A DNA stretch of 21,914 nt from assembly GCA_031395645.1 (NCBI GenBank), contig JANNJM010000011.1, forward strand, positions 1-21,914. The letters run 5' to 3'. The notes under the pieces are model-generated. The model had not been told where the DNA came from. It did no database searches and saw only the letters and a program-made list of their open reading frames with translations. The stretch is from SHZI01 sp031395645 (GTDB lineage: Bacteria > Pseudomonadota > Gammaproteobacteria > Steroidobacterales > GCA-2729495). The first letter of the stretch is position 1. Every line of letters starts with the position of its first letter. The position numbers and the translations under genes are program-made. Of this stretch, positions 1 through 7,363 are shown in pieces.

Positions 1-25
1 CAAACAACTAAGGTCCGGTACCTTT

Positions 26-1246
26 TTAGAGGTTGTAGCCGCGCTCCTCGTGGAGCACGAGGTCGAGGCCCTCATCTTCCTCTTCCGCCGTCACGCGCAG
101 CTCGCAGAACCGGGCCGTCACCTTGAGCAGCAGCCAGGTCATCCCGCCTGACCAGGCAACTGTTGCGACAGTGCCAATCAGCTGGACACCCACCTGCGCC
201 AGGATCGTCCGGCCATCGGGGTGGCCGACGCCGCCGAGTGCTGCAGCACCGAACACACCGGTGAGCAGGGTGCCCATGATGCCGCCAACGCCATGCACCG
301 GAAACACGTCCAGTGAGTCATCGATGGCCAGACGACGCTTGACGTACTGCGTGGCCCAGAAGCACACCGTCCCCGCAAGAAGCCCGATCACGAGCGCGCC
401 ACCCGGACCCACGTAGCCGGATGCCGGCGTGATCGTGCCAAGCCCGGCCACCATGCCCGTGACAATGCCCAGCACGCTGGGCTTGCCGAAACGCATCCAC
501 TCCTGCGCCATCCACGCGACACAGCCCGCAGCAGCAGCCGTGTGTGTCACGAGCATCGCCATGCCTGCAGACCCGTTGGCGGCCAGCGCGCTGCCCGCGT
601 TGAACCCAAACCAGCCGACCCAGAGCATGCCGGCACCGGTAACCGCCGCGGGCAGGTTGTGCGGTGTCATGGCCTGGCTGGGAAAGCCACGGCGCTTCCC
701 GATAACGAGTGCTGCCACCAGGGCGGCGACTCCTGCATTGATATGCACGACCGAGCCGCCAGCGAAATCGAGAAATTTCATCTGGGCCAGCCAGCCGCCA
801 CCCCACACCCAGTGGGCCACCGGCAGGTAGACCAGTAGCAGCCAGAGCGTCGAAAACAGCAGCATCGCGGCAAAGCGCATCCGCTCCGCGAACGCCCCGA
901 CGACGAGCGCGGGCGTGATGATCGCGAAGGTCAGCTGAAACATCGCGAACACAGACTCGGGGATAGTGCCAGTGAGAGAGTCCACCGTGATGCCGGCCAG
1001 CAGAGTCTTGCGGAATCCGCCGATCCAGGCCTGGGCGGGCCCGCCGTCGCTGAAGGCGAGGCTGTAGCCGACCAGGACCCACACCAGGGAGACCACCGCC
1101 GCAATCGCGAAACACTGCATTAGCACTGACAGTACGTTGCGACTACGGACGAGTCCCCCGTAGAAGAGGGCGAGCCCCGGCAACGTCATGAAGAGCACTA
1201 GCGCGGTTGCAACCAGCAGCCACGCGGTATCACCGCTATTGATCAT
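26..1246 (-). CDS. amtB: Ammonium transporter AmtB
   Basis: This 406-residue polytopic inner-membrane protein belongs to the Amt/MEP/Rh family, which conducts ammonium/ammonia into the cell. The twin pore histidines are at His168 (GGSVVHINAG) and His318 (DVFPVHGVGG), the same positions as in E. coli AmtB. The phenylalanine-gate region (AMFQLTF, near 103-107, and Phe215 in GWFGFNAG) and Trp148 of the recruitment site are present. The C-terminal tail holds the conserved EEEDEGLDLVLHEERGY motif, which docks the PII protein. There is no cleavable signal peptide; the N-terminus (INSGDTAWLLVATALVLFM) begins directly at the first helix. The ATG at 1246 has a G-rich Shine-Dalgarno (GGGGGG) just upstream. 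It lies 52 bp downstream of glnK on the same strand, the usual glnK-amtB order, so GlnK would block the channel when nitrogen is plentiful. Assignment is very secure. Confidence 0.97.
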   Translation of the reverse strand: MINSGDTAWLLVATALVLFMTLPGLALFYGGLVRSRNVLSVLMQCFAIAAVVSLVWVLVGYSLAFSDGGPAQAWIGGFRKTLLAGITVDSLTGTIPESVFAMFQLTFAIITPALVVGAFAERMRFAAMLLFSTLWLLLVYLPVAHWVWGGGWLAQMKFLDFAGGSVVHINAGVAALVAALVIGKRRGFPSQAMTPHNLPAAVTGAGMLWVGWFGFNAGSALAANGSAGMAMLVTHTAAAAGCVAWMAQEWMRFGKPSVLGIVTGMVAGLGTITPASGYVGPGGALVIGLLAGTVCFWATQYVKRRLAIDDSLDVFPVHGVGGIMGTLLTGVFGAAALGGVGHPDGRTILAQVGVQLIGTVATVAWSGGMTWLLLKVTARFCELRVTAEEEDEGLDLVLHEERGYNL

Positions 1247-1273
1247 CTGCCCCCCGATCGGTTCTAGTGCAAC

Positions 1274-1304
1274 TTGTAGGAGCGCCTACAAGGCGCTCCT
1301 ACAA
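1274..1304. repeat. REP-like perfect palindrome between glnK and amtB
   Basis: The sequence TTGTAGGAGCGCCT is followed by the loop ACA and then its exact reverse complement, giving a 14-bp perfect stem. It starts with the GTAG tetranucleotide and shares GTAGGAGCGCC with the hairpin at 4441-4463, which is typical of REP elements mobilised by REP-associated tyrosine transposases. The outer arm overlaps the end of glnK and contains its TAG stop codon (1299-1301). It may also act as an mRNA-stability or attenuation hairpin separating glnK from amtB. The hairpin is directly visible; membership of a REP family is inferred from sequence style and the second copy. Confidence 0.75.
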
Positions 1305-1637
1305 GGCGTTGTCGCCAGTCTCGCCAGTGCGAATCCGCAGCGACTGGTGCAGGTCCGTCACGAAAATCTTGCCGTCGCCCACTTTGCCGGTACGCGCCGC
1401 GGCCGTGATGGCCTCGATCACCCGCTCTACCAGGTCATCGCTTACCGCGACTTCCACCTTCGACTTGGGCAGGAAATCGACCACGTACTCGGCACCCCGA
1501 TAGAGTTCCGTGTGGCCGCGCTGGCGGCCAAACCCCTTTACCTCGGTGACGGTCATGCCGTTGACGCCGACCTCCGAGAGCGCATTGCGCACGTCGTCGA
1601 GCCGGAAGGGTTTGATGATGGCGGTAATCAGCTTCAT
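1299..1637 (-). CDS. glnK: Nitrogen regulatory protein PII (GlnK type)
   Basis: This 112-residue protein is the standard PII length. It begins MKLITAIIKPFRLDDVRNAL and carries the T-loop with Tyr51 (ELYRGAEYVVDFLPK), the site uridylylated by GlnD in proteobacteria. The B-loop AARTGKVGDGKIFV binds the phosphates of ATP/ADP. The protein senses 2-oxoglutarate, ATP and ADP and controls AmtB, which is encoded directly downstream. The ATG at 1637 is chosen because the family begins exactly there; upstream codons in the same frame have no PII similarity. An AGAG-type ribosome site precedes it. It starts 34 bp after the dacB stop. Calling it GlnK rather than GlnB rests on the amtB linkage. The last codon (TTG) and the TAG stop lie inside a REP-like palindrome. 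I found no good sigma-54 site in the short spacer upstream. Confidence 0.96.
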   Translation of the reverse strand: MKLITAIIKPFRLDDVRNALSEVGVNGMTVTEVKGFGRQRGHTELYRGAEYVVDFLPKSKVEVAVSDDLVERVIEAITAAARTGKVGDGKIFVTDLHQSLRIRTGETGDNAL

Positions 1638-1671
1638 GGGAGCTCTCTGGTGAGTTGGCGTGCCGGTAATT

Positions 1672-3114
1672 CTAGCGCTGTTGGACCCAGCGCAGGAGAG
1701 CGTTCTGGGCCTCCTGGCCGCCCCCAGAGGTGGCCCTGACATGGTTTAGAACCATCACGACCACGTAGTCGGCACCTGTCTGGCTATGCACATAACCTGC
1801 AATGGCTGCGACGCTATTCAGGGTACCCGTCTTGAGGTGCATGTCGCCCGGCGACGGGTCATTCCGGAAGCGTCGTTGTGTTGTGCCGTCCAGACCGGAC
1901 AGCGACAACGAAGCCTGGAATTCGGGCTGGAACGGGCTGGCATCGGCGGCCAGCAGCACCTTACCGAGGCTCGCGGCGCTGATGCGCGTGTCACGGGACA
2001 ATCCCGCGCCATTGCCCAACTGCAGTTCTGGAAGGCTTAAAGACCGGCTCGCCAATGCGGCCACTGTGGCCTGCCTGCCCTTTTCCAGTGTCCCGGGTGG
2101 GCCGAGCTTCTCAGCCCCCAGTGTCAGGAAGATCTGCCGGGTCATCACGTTGTTACTGAACTTGTTGACGTACCGGATCACCTCGGCGAGGGGCGGTGAC
2201 TGGAAGCTGACCAGTGGCGACTTCCCAGACGGTACCTGGCCCTGGCGGAAGCCGCCGGTCAGCCGCCCCCCCTGTTCTTCCCAGAGACCCCGAAAGGCCC
2301 CATACGCATAGGCTGGTCCATCCAGGACCGAGCGCAGCAACTGATACTCCGGGCACTGGCTCGCGAGCGCCCCGGAAAAGGTCACACGAGGCCGCACCAG
2401 CGAGTTCCCCACCACCATGCTGATGCCGTTCTTGCTGGCATTACACCCGCCACGGAAAAGGCGCATCGTGTTGCGGATCTCCATGTTGGCGAGGACAGGA
2501 TCAGACAGGATCTGCACGCGGCCCTGCGCGGCGTCCGGGCGAAACGTGAAATTGACGGCCTGGAAGTTGACCAGCAACGCATCGGGCAGTGCATTGTAGG
2601 CCCGGTACTCCTGGCCATCGAACGCGCCCGCATCCAGTTCTTCCCGGGCAAACCAGGTGTTGTCGATTACCAGGTCGCCATCGATGACGCGCAAGCCACG
2701 GTTGCGAAGGTCGCGCTGTAGCAGCCAGAGACGCTCAGTGACCAGATAGGGGTCGCCGTAGCCCTTGAGCAGGAGATCACCGGTCAGCGTCCCGCCCTCG
2801 ATCCGGCCATCGGCGTAGGCTTCCGTGCGCCACCTGAATGTGGGGCCAAGCGCTTCAAGCGCCGCGAACGTGGTCACCAGCTTGATGACGGAGGCGGGAT
2901 TGCGTGGCACGTTCGCGTTGAAGACGAGCAGCGGCTGCGAGGCACCGATCTGCTGCACAAAGACACTGACCGCGGCCTCCGGAAGCCCGCGCTGAAACAG
3001 AATACGGCTGACAGGCGCAGGCAACGCGGTCTGCGCGGTCGCGGATCCGGGGAAGACGATTGCCAGCAGGAGCACGCCGGCCAACAGGCAGCTTTTCGGT
3101 TCCCTGCGGAACAT
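1672..3114 (-). CDS. dacB: D-alanyl-D-alanine carboxypeptidase/endopeptidase (PBP4, peptidase S13)
   Basis: This is a periplasmic class C low-molecular-weight penicillin-binding protein that trims peptidoglycan stem peptides (DD-carboxypeptidase and DD-endopeptidase). All three active-site motifs are present in a 480-residue product: Ser75-x-x-Lys78 (NPASVIK), Ser320-Asn-Asn (NKFSNN) and Lys428-Thr-Gly (HLKTG). The large insert between the first two motifs is typical of PBP4. A signal peptide is visible (MFRREPKSCLLAGVLLLAIV, likely cleavage after SATA). The ATG at 3114 is preferred because it starts this signal peptide. The frame is open back to a GTG at 3195 that overlaps the stop codon of the preceding small gene, so a 507-residue form is possible but would add 27 basic residues before the signal. 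It lies between a PGPGW membrane protein and glnK and is probably co-transcribed with the former. Confidence 0.93.
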   Translation of the reverse strand: MFRREPKSCLLAGVLLLAIVFPGSATAQTALPAPVSRILFQRGLPEAAVSVFVQQIGASQPLLVFNANVPRNPASVIKLVTTFAALEALGPTFRWRTEAYADGRIEGGTLTGDLLLKGYGDPYLVTERLWLLQRDLRNRGLRVIDGDLVIDNTWFAREELDAGAFDGQEYRAYNALPDALLVNFQAVNFTFRPDAAQGRVQILSDPVLANMEIRNTMRLFRGGCNASKNGISMVVGNSLVRPRVTFSGALASQCPEYQLLRSVLDGPAYAYGAFRGLWEEQGGRLTGGFRQGQVPSGKSPLVSFQSPPLAEVIRYVNKFSNNVMTRQIFLTLGAEKLGPPGTLEKGRQATVAALASRSLSLPELQLGNGAGLSRDTRISAASLGKVLLAADASPFQPEFQASLSLSGLDGTTQRRFRNDPSPGDMHLKTGTLNSVAAIAGYVHSQTGADYVVVMVLNHVRATSGGGQEAQNALLRWVQQR

Positions 3115-3194
3115 CCGTGCACGAACTCCCAGATGATGCCTTGGGGCCGTGCCCCTGGCGCGCGTGATTGTGGCGCAGGCTGGCAGCTGCTGCA

Positions 3195-3485
3195 CTAAGT
3201 TCCGTTCCCGCTTCCATTCCCGAACCAGCGATCCCGCAGGCGCTGGTATTCACCGCGCAGTGCCTGTCGCCCCTCGGGCGTCACGCTGTGCTTGACCTTG
3301 GCCAGCCAGAGTTTCGCCCATGCGAATTCGACGGCAAGGATGGCGAGTCCAAGCAGGATCGCGGCCAGGCCCGGCCCTGGCGTGAGAATCATGATGATTC
3401 CGCCGATCAGAATCGTGCCGCCAATTACGCCGACCACGATCCGCCGCGCGAACTTGTAGCTGACGGCGCCGAACCGGCGGATCAC
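3195..3485 (-). CDS. Small PGPGW-family membrane protein
   Basis: This 96-residue protein has two hydrophobic helices (about residues 17-34 and 40-57) joined by TPGPG (35-39), followed by LAAILLGLAILAVEFAWA and a charged C-terminal tail. This matches the 'putative transmembrane protein PGPGW' family, whose function is unknown. It starts with GTG at 3485, which overlaps the stop codon of the upstream hydrolase gene (GTGA, 4-bp overlap), so translation is probably coupled. Its TAG stop at 3195-3197 abuts the 5' end of the dacB frame. The tight packing suggests one transcript with the hydrolase and dacB. The family call is confident; no role can be stated. Confidence 0.85.
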   Translation of the reverse strand: MIRRFGAVSYKFARRIVVGVIGGTILIGGIIMILTPGPGLAAILLGLAILAVEFAWAKLWLAKVKHSVTPEGRQALRGEYQRLRDRWFGNGSGNGT

Positions 3486-4342
3486 CGGACGAGATGCGCC
3501 CGCAGGAATGCGGTGGTCAGGCGCCAGGCGTCCTCGGCAGCCCGGGGTTCATAAGCCGTGCCCGATGGATTGGCGAAGGCGTGCTCGGCGCCGTCGTAGA
3601 TGTGTACATCCACGTTTTTGCCGAGCCTGCGCATGGTGGCTTCGAACGCCGTCACCGTGGCGGCAGGAACCACGCGGTCCCGGGAACCGAACAGGCCCAG
3701 AATCGGCATGCGCAGCCTGGCGAGATCAGCTTCGTCGGCCTTGACTGTCCCATAGTAGATGACGGTCGCGTCCACCCGGTCGGGGAGGATCAGGGCCGTG
3801 CGCAGCGACCAGCGGCCGCCCAGACACCAGCCAAGAGTACCGATCCGCGGCGCCTTTTCCACGTCGTCCAGGTACTGGTAGGCCGCCCGGAGGTTTGCCT
3901 CGGCAGGCTTAGGGTTCGCCGTAAGTTCCTGGCTGAGTTTCATGGCTGCTGGCGGCTCTGTGGCCAGCCTGCCACCGTACAGATCCACGGCGAGCACGAC
4001 ATAGCCTTCCGCTGCAAGCCGGCCCGCCTCGTCGCGGACGTTGTCGTTCAGGCCCCACCACTCGTGGATCACGATCAGGCCGGGCAGCCGGCCGCGGGAT
4101 TGCTTCGGGCGCACCAGATAACCCTGGAGCGGCACGCCGCCCACCGTACCGTAGCTCACGGTTTTGCCGGTGACGTCGACCACCGGCCGGGTCGTGGCAG
4201 CTGGAGTTGCCACGGGCAGGTCGTGGGCGTGGGCCTCGGCTGTGCGCTCGAGCGTCTCGCGATCTGCGTCGGTGACGGGCGAGCTGGACTGAGTAGAGCA
4301 GCCGGTCAGGAATAGCGCGAGTATCAGTCTGCGAAGGAGCAT
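3482..4342 (-). CDS. Dienelactone hydrolase family protein, probable lipoprotein
   Basis: This 286-residue alpha/beta hydrolase has the dienelactone hydrolase signature. The nucleophile is Cys173 in GWCLGG, with Asp222 (GSRDRVVP), His254 (GAEHAFANPSG) and the HEWWGLN motif around Glu94. A short N-terminal hydrophobic stretch ends in the lipobox LTGC (Cys15), so the protein is probably a lipid-anchored envelope protein, with a linker of about 45 residues before the catalytic domain. Substrates of such secreted DLH-like proteins are generally unknown; hydrolysis of an ester or lactone is the safe statement. The ATG at 4342 has a good Shine-Dalgarno (GAGGA) about 8 bases upstream. Only 27 bp separate the start from the 63-bp palindrome at 4370-4432, so its promoter must lie in or beyond that element, or expression depends on read-through. 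Confidence 0.9.
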   Translation of the reverse strand: MLLRRLILALFLTGCSTQSSSPVTDADRETLERTAEAHAHDLPVATPAATTRPVVDVTGKTVSYGTVGGVPLQGYLVRPKQSRGRLPGLIVIHEWWGLNDNVRDEAGRLAAEGYVVLAVDLYGGRLATEPPAAMKLSQELTANPKPAEANLRAAYQYLDDVEKAPRIGTLGWCLGGRWSLRTALILPDRVDATVIYYGTVKADEADLARLRMPILGLFGSRDRVVPAATVTAFEATMRRLGKNVDVHIYDGAEHAFANPSGTAYEPRAAEDAWRLTTAFLRAHLVR

Positions 4343-4369
4343 GGCATTTCCTCAGGTACACGAGCGCGG

Positions 4370-4432
4370 AAATGGGGACATGCCTCATTTCCCTCGAGCG
4401 CCGACTCTCCGAAATGAGGCATGTCCCCATTT
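4370..4432. repeat. 63-bp palindromic element with perfect 22-bp arms
   Basis: The arm AAATGGGGACATGCCTCATT (plus TC) at 4370-4391 is repeated in exact reverse complement at 4411-4432, separated by a 19-base spacer. All 22 positions pair. Because of the symmetry, both strands encode the same short peptide from each end (MGTCLIS... followed by MRHVPI), which creates spurious open frames; I do not regard these as genes. Compact palindromes with GGGGAC-type ends are familiar as small non-autonomous repeats in proteobacteria, but no transposase is nearby. Neither strand has a T-tract after the stem, so it is not a standard intrinsic terminator. It lies in the 133-bp spacer between korB and the hydrolase gene. 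Confidence 0.9.
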
Positions 4433-4440
4433 ACCCTGGC

Positions 4441-4463
4441 GTCGCGCCTGAAGGCGCTCCTAC
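4441..4463 (-). repeat. REP-like hairpin (GTAG head)
   Basis: Read on the minus strand this is GTAGGAGCGCCTTCAGGCGC followed by GAC: a GTAG head and a short GCGCC/GGCGC stem with a TTCA loop. This is the classic REP layout. The first 11 bases match the palindrome at 1274-1304. It sits 12 bp downstream of the korB stop codon, where REP elements commonly protect 3' mRNA ends, and 8 bp from the 63-bp palindromic element. Confidence 0.75.
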
Positions 4464-4475
4464 GGCATTCGTACC

Positions 4476-5531
4476 TCAGCGAAACCGGCTCTGGATGGAC
4501 GCCAGCGCCTTGCTGCCGGGACAGACGGTCGCGAACGGCAGGCTCGCGAGGGGCACTGCGGGCGTGTTCGCAAGTTCGTGCATGTCCGGCTTGGTCTCAT
4601 CGATGTACAAAAGGCCGGTGACAATCTCGCCCGCCTGCTGGTGCTTCTGGATGTACTCGAAAGCGGCGACGCGGTCGGTCGGGTTGTAGGCTCCATCTGC
4701 CTTGCGCAGCACGATCTGGCTACCGTCATGCATCTGCACCGGCATGGCCTGGCCGATCTCGTAGGCCGTGCGAATCTCTTTTGCGGGGGGCACGAAGTCG
4801 GTGTAAATGGCAGTCATCGAGTGCTTGCGCGTGAACTCGTAGCTCTTGGTGGAACCCTCGTGATCGTTGAAGGTGACGCAGGGGGAAATGACATCGATCA
4901 CCGCAAATCCGCGGTGCTTCATCCCCGCCTTGATCAGGGTGACCAGCTGCTCGCGGTCCCCTGAAAAGCTGCGCGCAATAAACGTGGCACCGGTCGCAAG
5001 CAGCGTGAGCGCCGGATCGATGGGCGGCTGCTGGTTGGTATCGCCCTTCTTAGCCTTCGACCCGACGTCGGCCGAGGCGGAAAACTGCCCCTTCGTAAGG
5101 CCATACACACCATTGTTCTCGATGAGGTACAGCATGTTCAGGTTACGCCGGACAGCGTGCAGGAACTGGCCAAGGCCAATGGAAAGCGTGTCTCCGTCAC
5201 CGGATACACCGATGTAATGGAGCTCCGGGTTCGCTGCATTGGCGCCGGTCGCAACGGACGGCATGCGCCCGTGCACGGTGTTGAAGCCGTGGGAGGCACT
5301 CGCGAAGTAGGCCGGTGTCTTCGATGAACAGCCGATCCCCGAAAGCTTCGCCATCCGGTGCGGCGGAATCGAGAGGTCGAAGGCGGCCTGCATGATGGCG
5401 CCGGTAATTGAATCGTGGCCGCAGCCGGCGCAGAGGGTGGACATGGCCCCCTCGTAGTCACGCACGGTCAGCTTGAGCTCGTTGCGGGGGAGCTGGGGGT
5501 GGGCAACCTTAGGCTTGGTAATGAAGCTCAT
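4476..5531 (-). CDS. korB: 2-oxoacid:acceptor oxidoreductase, beta (TPP-binding) subunit
   Basis: This 351-residue subunit carries thiamine pyrophosphate and one Fe-S cluster in the CoA-dependent oxidative decarboxylation of a 2-oxoacid. The TPP motif is GDGDTLSIGLGQFLHAVRRN (111-130), ending at Asn139-Asn140. The cluster cysteines are Cys34 and Cys37 (CAGCGHD), Cys68 (GIGCSS) and Cys218 (PCVTFND). HGRMPSVATGANAANPEL is typical of KorB-type proteins. The start overlaps the korA stop by 4 bp (ATGA), so the two subunits are translationally coupled. 2-oxoglutarate is the likely substrate by similarity to KorAB, but pyruvate or branched-chain 2-oxoacids cannot be excluded from sequence. A REP-like hairpin follows the stop. 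Confidence 0.93.
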   Translation of the reverse strand: MSFITKPKVAHPQLPRNELKLTVRDYEGAMSTLCAGCGHDSITGAIMQAAFDLSIPPHRMAKLSGIGCSSKTPAYFASASHGFNTVHGRMPSVATGANAANPELHYIGVSGDGDTLSIGLGQFLHAVRRNLNMLYLIENNGVYGLTKGQFSASADVGSKAKKGDTNQQPPIDPALTLLATGATFIARSFSGDREQLVTLIKAGMKHRGFAVIDVISPCVTFNDHEGSTKSYEFTRKHSMTAIYTDFVPPAKEIRTAYEIGQAMPVQMHDGSQIVLRKADGAYNPTDRVAAFEYIQKHQQAGEIVTGLLYIDETKPDMHELANTPAVPLASLPFATVCPGSKALASIQSRFR

Positions 5532-7348
5532 GCCGCTTTGCCCCTGGCGAGATCCTGGTTCACGCCGTCCACGACAGTCTTCGCCAGGATTGGCAACCCG
5601 TCGTAGTGCAGCACCGACTGAAGTTTGTTTGGATCCACGCGCGTCTCCAGCATCAGCAGGCTGCGCAACTGGGCGTCCCGATTCTGTTCCACGACGTAAA
5701 TCCGGTCATGGCTGTCCAGGTAGTCCTGCACGTCCTTGCCGAACGGGAAGCCCTTCACACGCAGGTAATTTACATGCACACCCTGCTCGGCCAGCAGCGC
5801 CCGGGCCTCCTTTACGGCGTTGTCACAGGAACCGATGGTGAGAAAGCCCGTGCGACATTTCTCGGAAGCGTGAATCTCTGCCGGTGGCACGAGCTCCTTC
5901 GCCGTGTCGAACTTGCGGCGCAGGCGGTCTACCACCACCTGATACTCGGCCGCGTCCTCGGTGTAGGCGCCATACATGTTGTGGCCCGAGCCGCGCGTGA
6001 AGTACGCGCCCTTCGGGTGCGTCCCGGGCAGGGTGCGCGCCGCAATCCCGTCGCCGTCGGTATCCAGGTAGCGGTTGAACTTCGGCAGAGCCTCGATCTG
6101 CTCGACGGTCAGCACCTTGCCGCGATCCGGCTTGAAGCTGTCGTCCCAGTTCAGGTCCCGGCACATCCAGTCGTTCATGCCGATATCGAGGTCGGTAAGG
6201 ACGATCACCGGCGTCTGCAGCCGCTCGGCCAGGTCGAAAGCCTGCACGGCCTGGTAGAAGGCTTCTTCGGGATTCGCCGGGAACAGGAGCACGTGCCGCG
6301 TGTCGCCGTGGGACGCGTAAGCACAGGCCATGAGGTCGGCTTGCTGCGTGCGCGTCGGCATGCCCGTGGAGGGGCCGCAGCGCTGGACGTCGAAGAGTAC
6401 GGCGGGAATCTCGGTGAAGTAGCCGTAGCCCAGAAATTCGTTCATCAGCGAAATGCCAGGCCCGCTGGTCGGCGTAAAGGACCGTGCCCCATTCCAGCTG
6501 GCGCCCAGCACCATGCCGATGGCACCGAGTTCATCCTCGGCCTGGATGATGCAGTAGTTGGCCTTGCCGGTTTCCGGATCCCTGCGGTACTTGTCGCAGA
6601 ACTTCTTGAAGGCATCCATCAGGGACGTGGACGGCGTGATGGGATACCAGGCGCCGACGGTGGCGCCGGCGAACAGGCAGCCCAGCGCGGCCGTGGTGTT
6701 CCCGTCGATCATGATGTGGTTGCGGGTCTTGTCGAGGGTCCGGGCCCGGAACGGCAACGGACAGGAGAAGTGTTCCTTTGCGTAAGCGAAGCCCAGATCG
6801 ATCGCCTTTTGATTGGCATCCAGGAGGCTGGCCTTGGCGGCAAACTGCTCGTTCAGCAATTGCTTGATGATGTTCATGTCGAGGTCGAGCAGCGCTGCCA
6901 GCACGCCCACGTACATGATGTTCTTCATCAGGATCCGTGAACGGGCATTGTCAAAGTTCTCGTTGCAGATGCGGGACAGGGGGACGCCAAGGATGTGGAC
7001 GTCCGCCCGGTTGAATAGCTGACTGCGCGGCCAGGTGGAGTCATAGATCAGGTAACCACCGGTGGCGACCTCCGCGTGATCCTTGCGGTAGGTCTCGGCG
7101 TTCATGGCGACCATCACGTCCACGCGGCCGGACCGGGCCAGGTGGCCCTCTGAATTCACACGGATCTCATACCAGGTGGGCAGTCCCTGGATATTGGAGG
7201 GAAAGTAATTCTTGCCGCAGACGGGGATGCCCATGCGAAAGAGCGACTTCATCAGCATGGAGTTGGCGCTGGCTGAGCCGGTGCCGTTCACGTTGCCGAT
7301 CTTCAGCGTGAAATCGTTGTCCTGGGGACGCGGGCTTGCGATGCTCAT
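5528..7348 (-). CDS. korA: 2-oxoacid:acceptor oxidoreductase, fused gamma-alpha subunit
   Basis: This 606-residue protein joins an N-terminal gamma domain (about residues 10-195; IGNVNGTGSASANSMLMKS) to an alpha domain that begins near GNTTAALGCLFAGATVGAWY and carries YPITPST (235-241) and TSGPGISLM (294-302), residues that contact TPP and the 2-oxoacid. The gamma-alpha fusion plus a separate beta subunit is the two-subunit KorAB architecture found also in aerobes such as mycobacteria. The ATG at 7348 lies 15 bp after the stop of the upstream flavoprotein gene, and its stop overlaps korB. Products would be acyl-CoA, CO2 and two low-potential electrons. There is no ferredoxin domain in this subunit; the Fe-S electron relay is probably supplied by the neighbouring GltD-like protein. 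Confidence 0.93.
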   Translation of the reverse strand: MSIASPRPQDNDFTLKIGNVNGTGSASANSMLMKSLFRMGIPVCGKNYFPSNIQGLPTWYEIRVNSEGHLARSGRVDVMVAMNAETYRKDHAEVATGGYLIYDSTWPRSQLFNRADVHILGVPLSRICNENFDNARSRILMKNIMYVGVLAALLDLDMNIIKQLLNEQFAAKASLLDANQKAIDLGFAYAKEHFSCPLPFRARTLDKTRNHIMIDGNTTAALGCLFAGATVGAWYPITPSTSLMDAFKKFCDKYRRDPETGKANYCIIQAEDELGAIGMVLGASWNGARSFTPTSGPGISLMNEFLGYGYFTEIPAVLFDVQRCGPSTGMPTRTQQADLMACAYASHGDTRHVLLFPANPEEAFYQAVQAFDLAERLQTPVIVLTDLDIGMNDWMCRDLNWDDSFKPDRGKVLTVEQIEALPKFNRYLDTDGDGIAARTLPGTHPKGAYFTRGSGHNMYGAYTEDAAEYQVVVDRLRRKFDTAKELVPPAEIHASEKCRTGFLTIGSCDNAVKEARALLAEQGVHVNYLRVKGFPFGKDVQDYLDSHDRIYVVEQNRDAQLRSLLMLETRVDPNKLQSVLHYDGLPILAKTVVDGVNQDLARGKAA

Positions 7349-7363
7349 CGGGGGTGCCGTTCT

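Noticed and set aside
10..24. AAGGT-ccggt-ACCTT stem just after amtB
   Set aside because: Only 5 bp, and the T-run is on the plus-strand side, overlapping the amtB stop codon; too weak to call a terminator for amtB.
1638..1671. Possible sigma-54 (NtrC-dependent) promoter before glnK
   Set aside because: A GGCAC is present, but the required GC of the -12 element is not at the right spacing.
4372..4689. Mirror-image small open frames beginning MGTCLIS on both strands
   Set aside because: They arise from the 63-bp palindrome, run into unrelated antisense sequence, and have no ribosome site or family similarity.
5606..6940. 444-residue open frame on the plus strand
   Set aside because: It is entirely antisense to korA, has no recognisable domain and has the His/Val/Ala/Arg-rich composition of a complementary-frame shadow in high-GC DNA.
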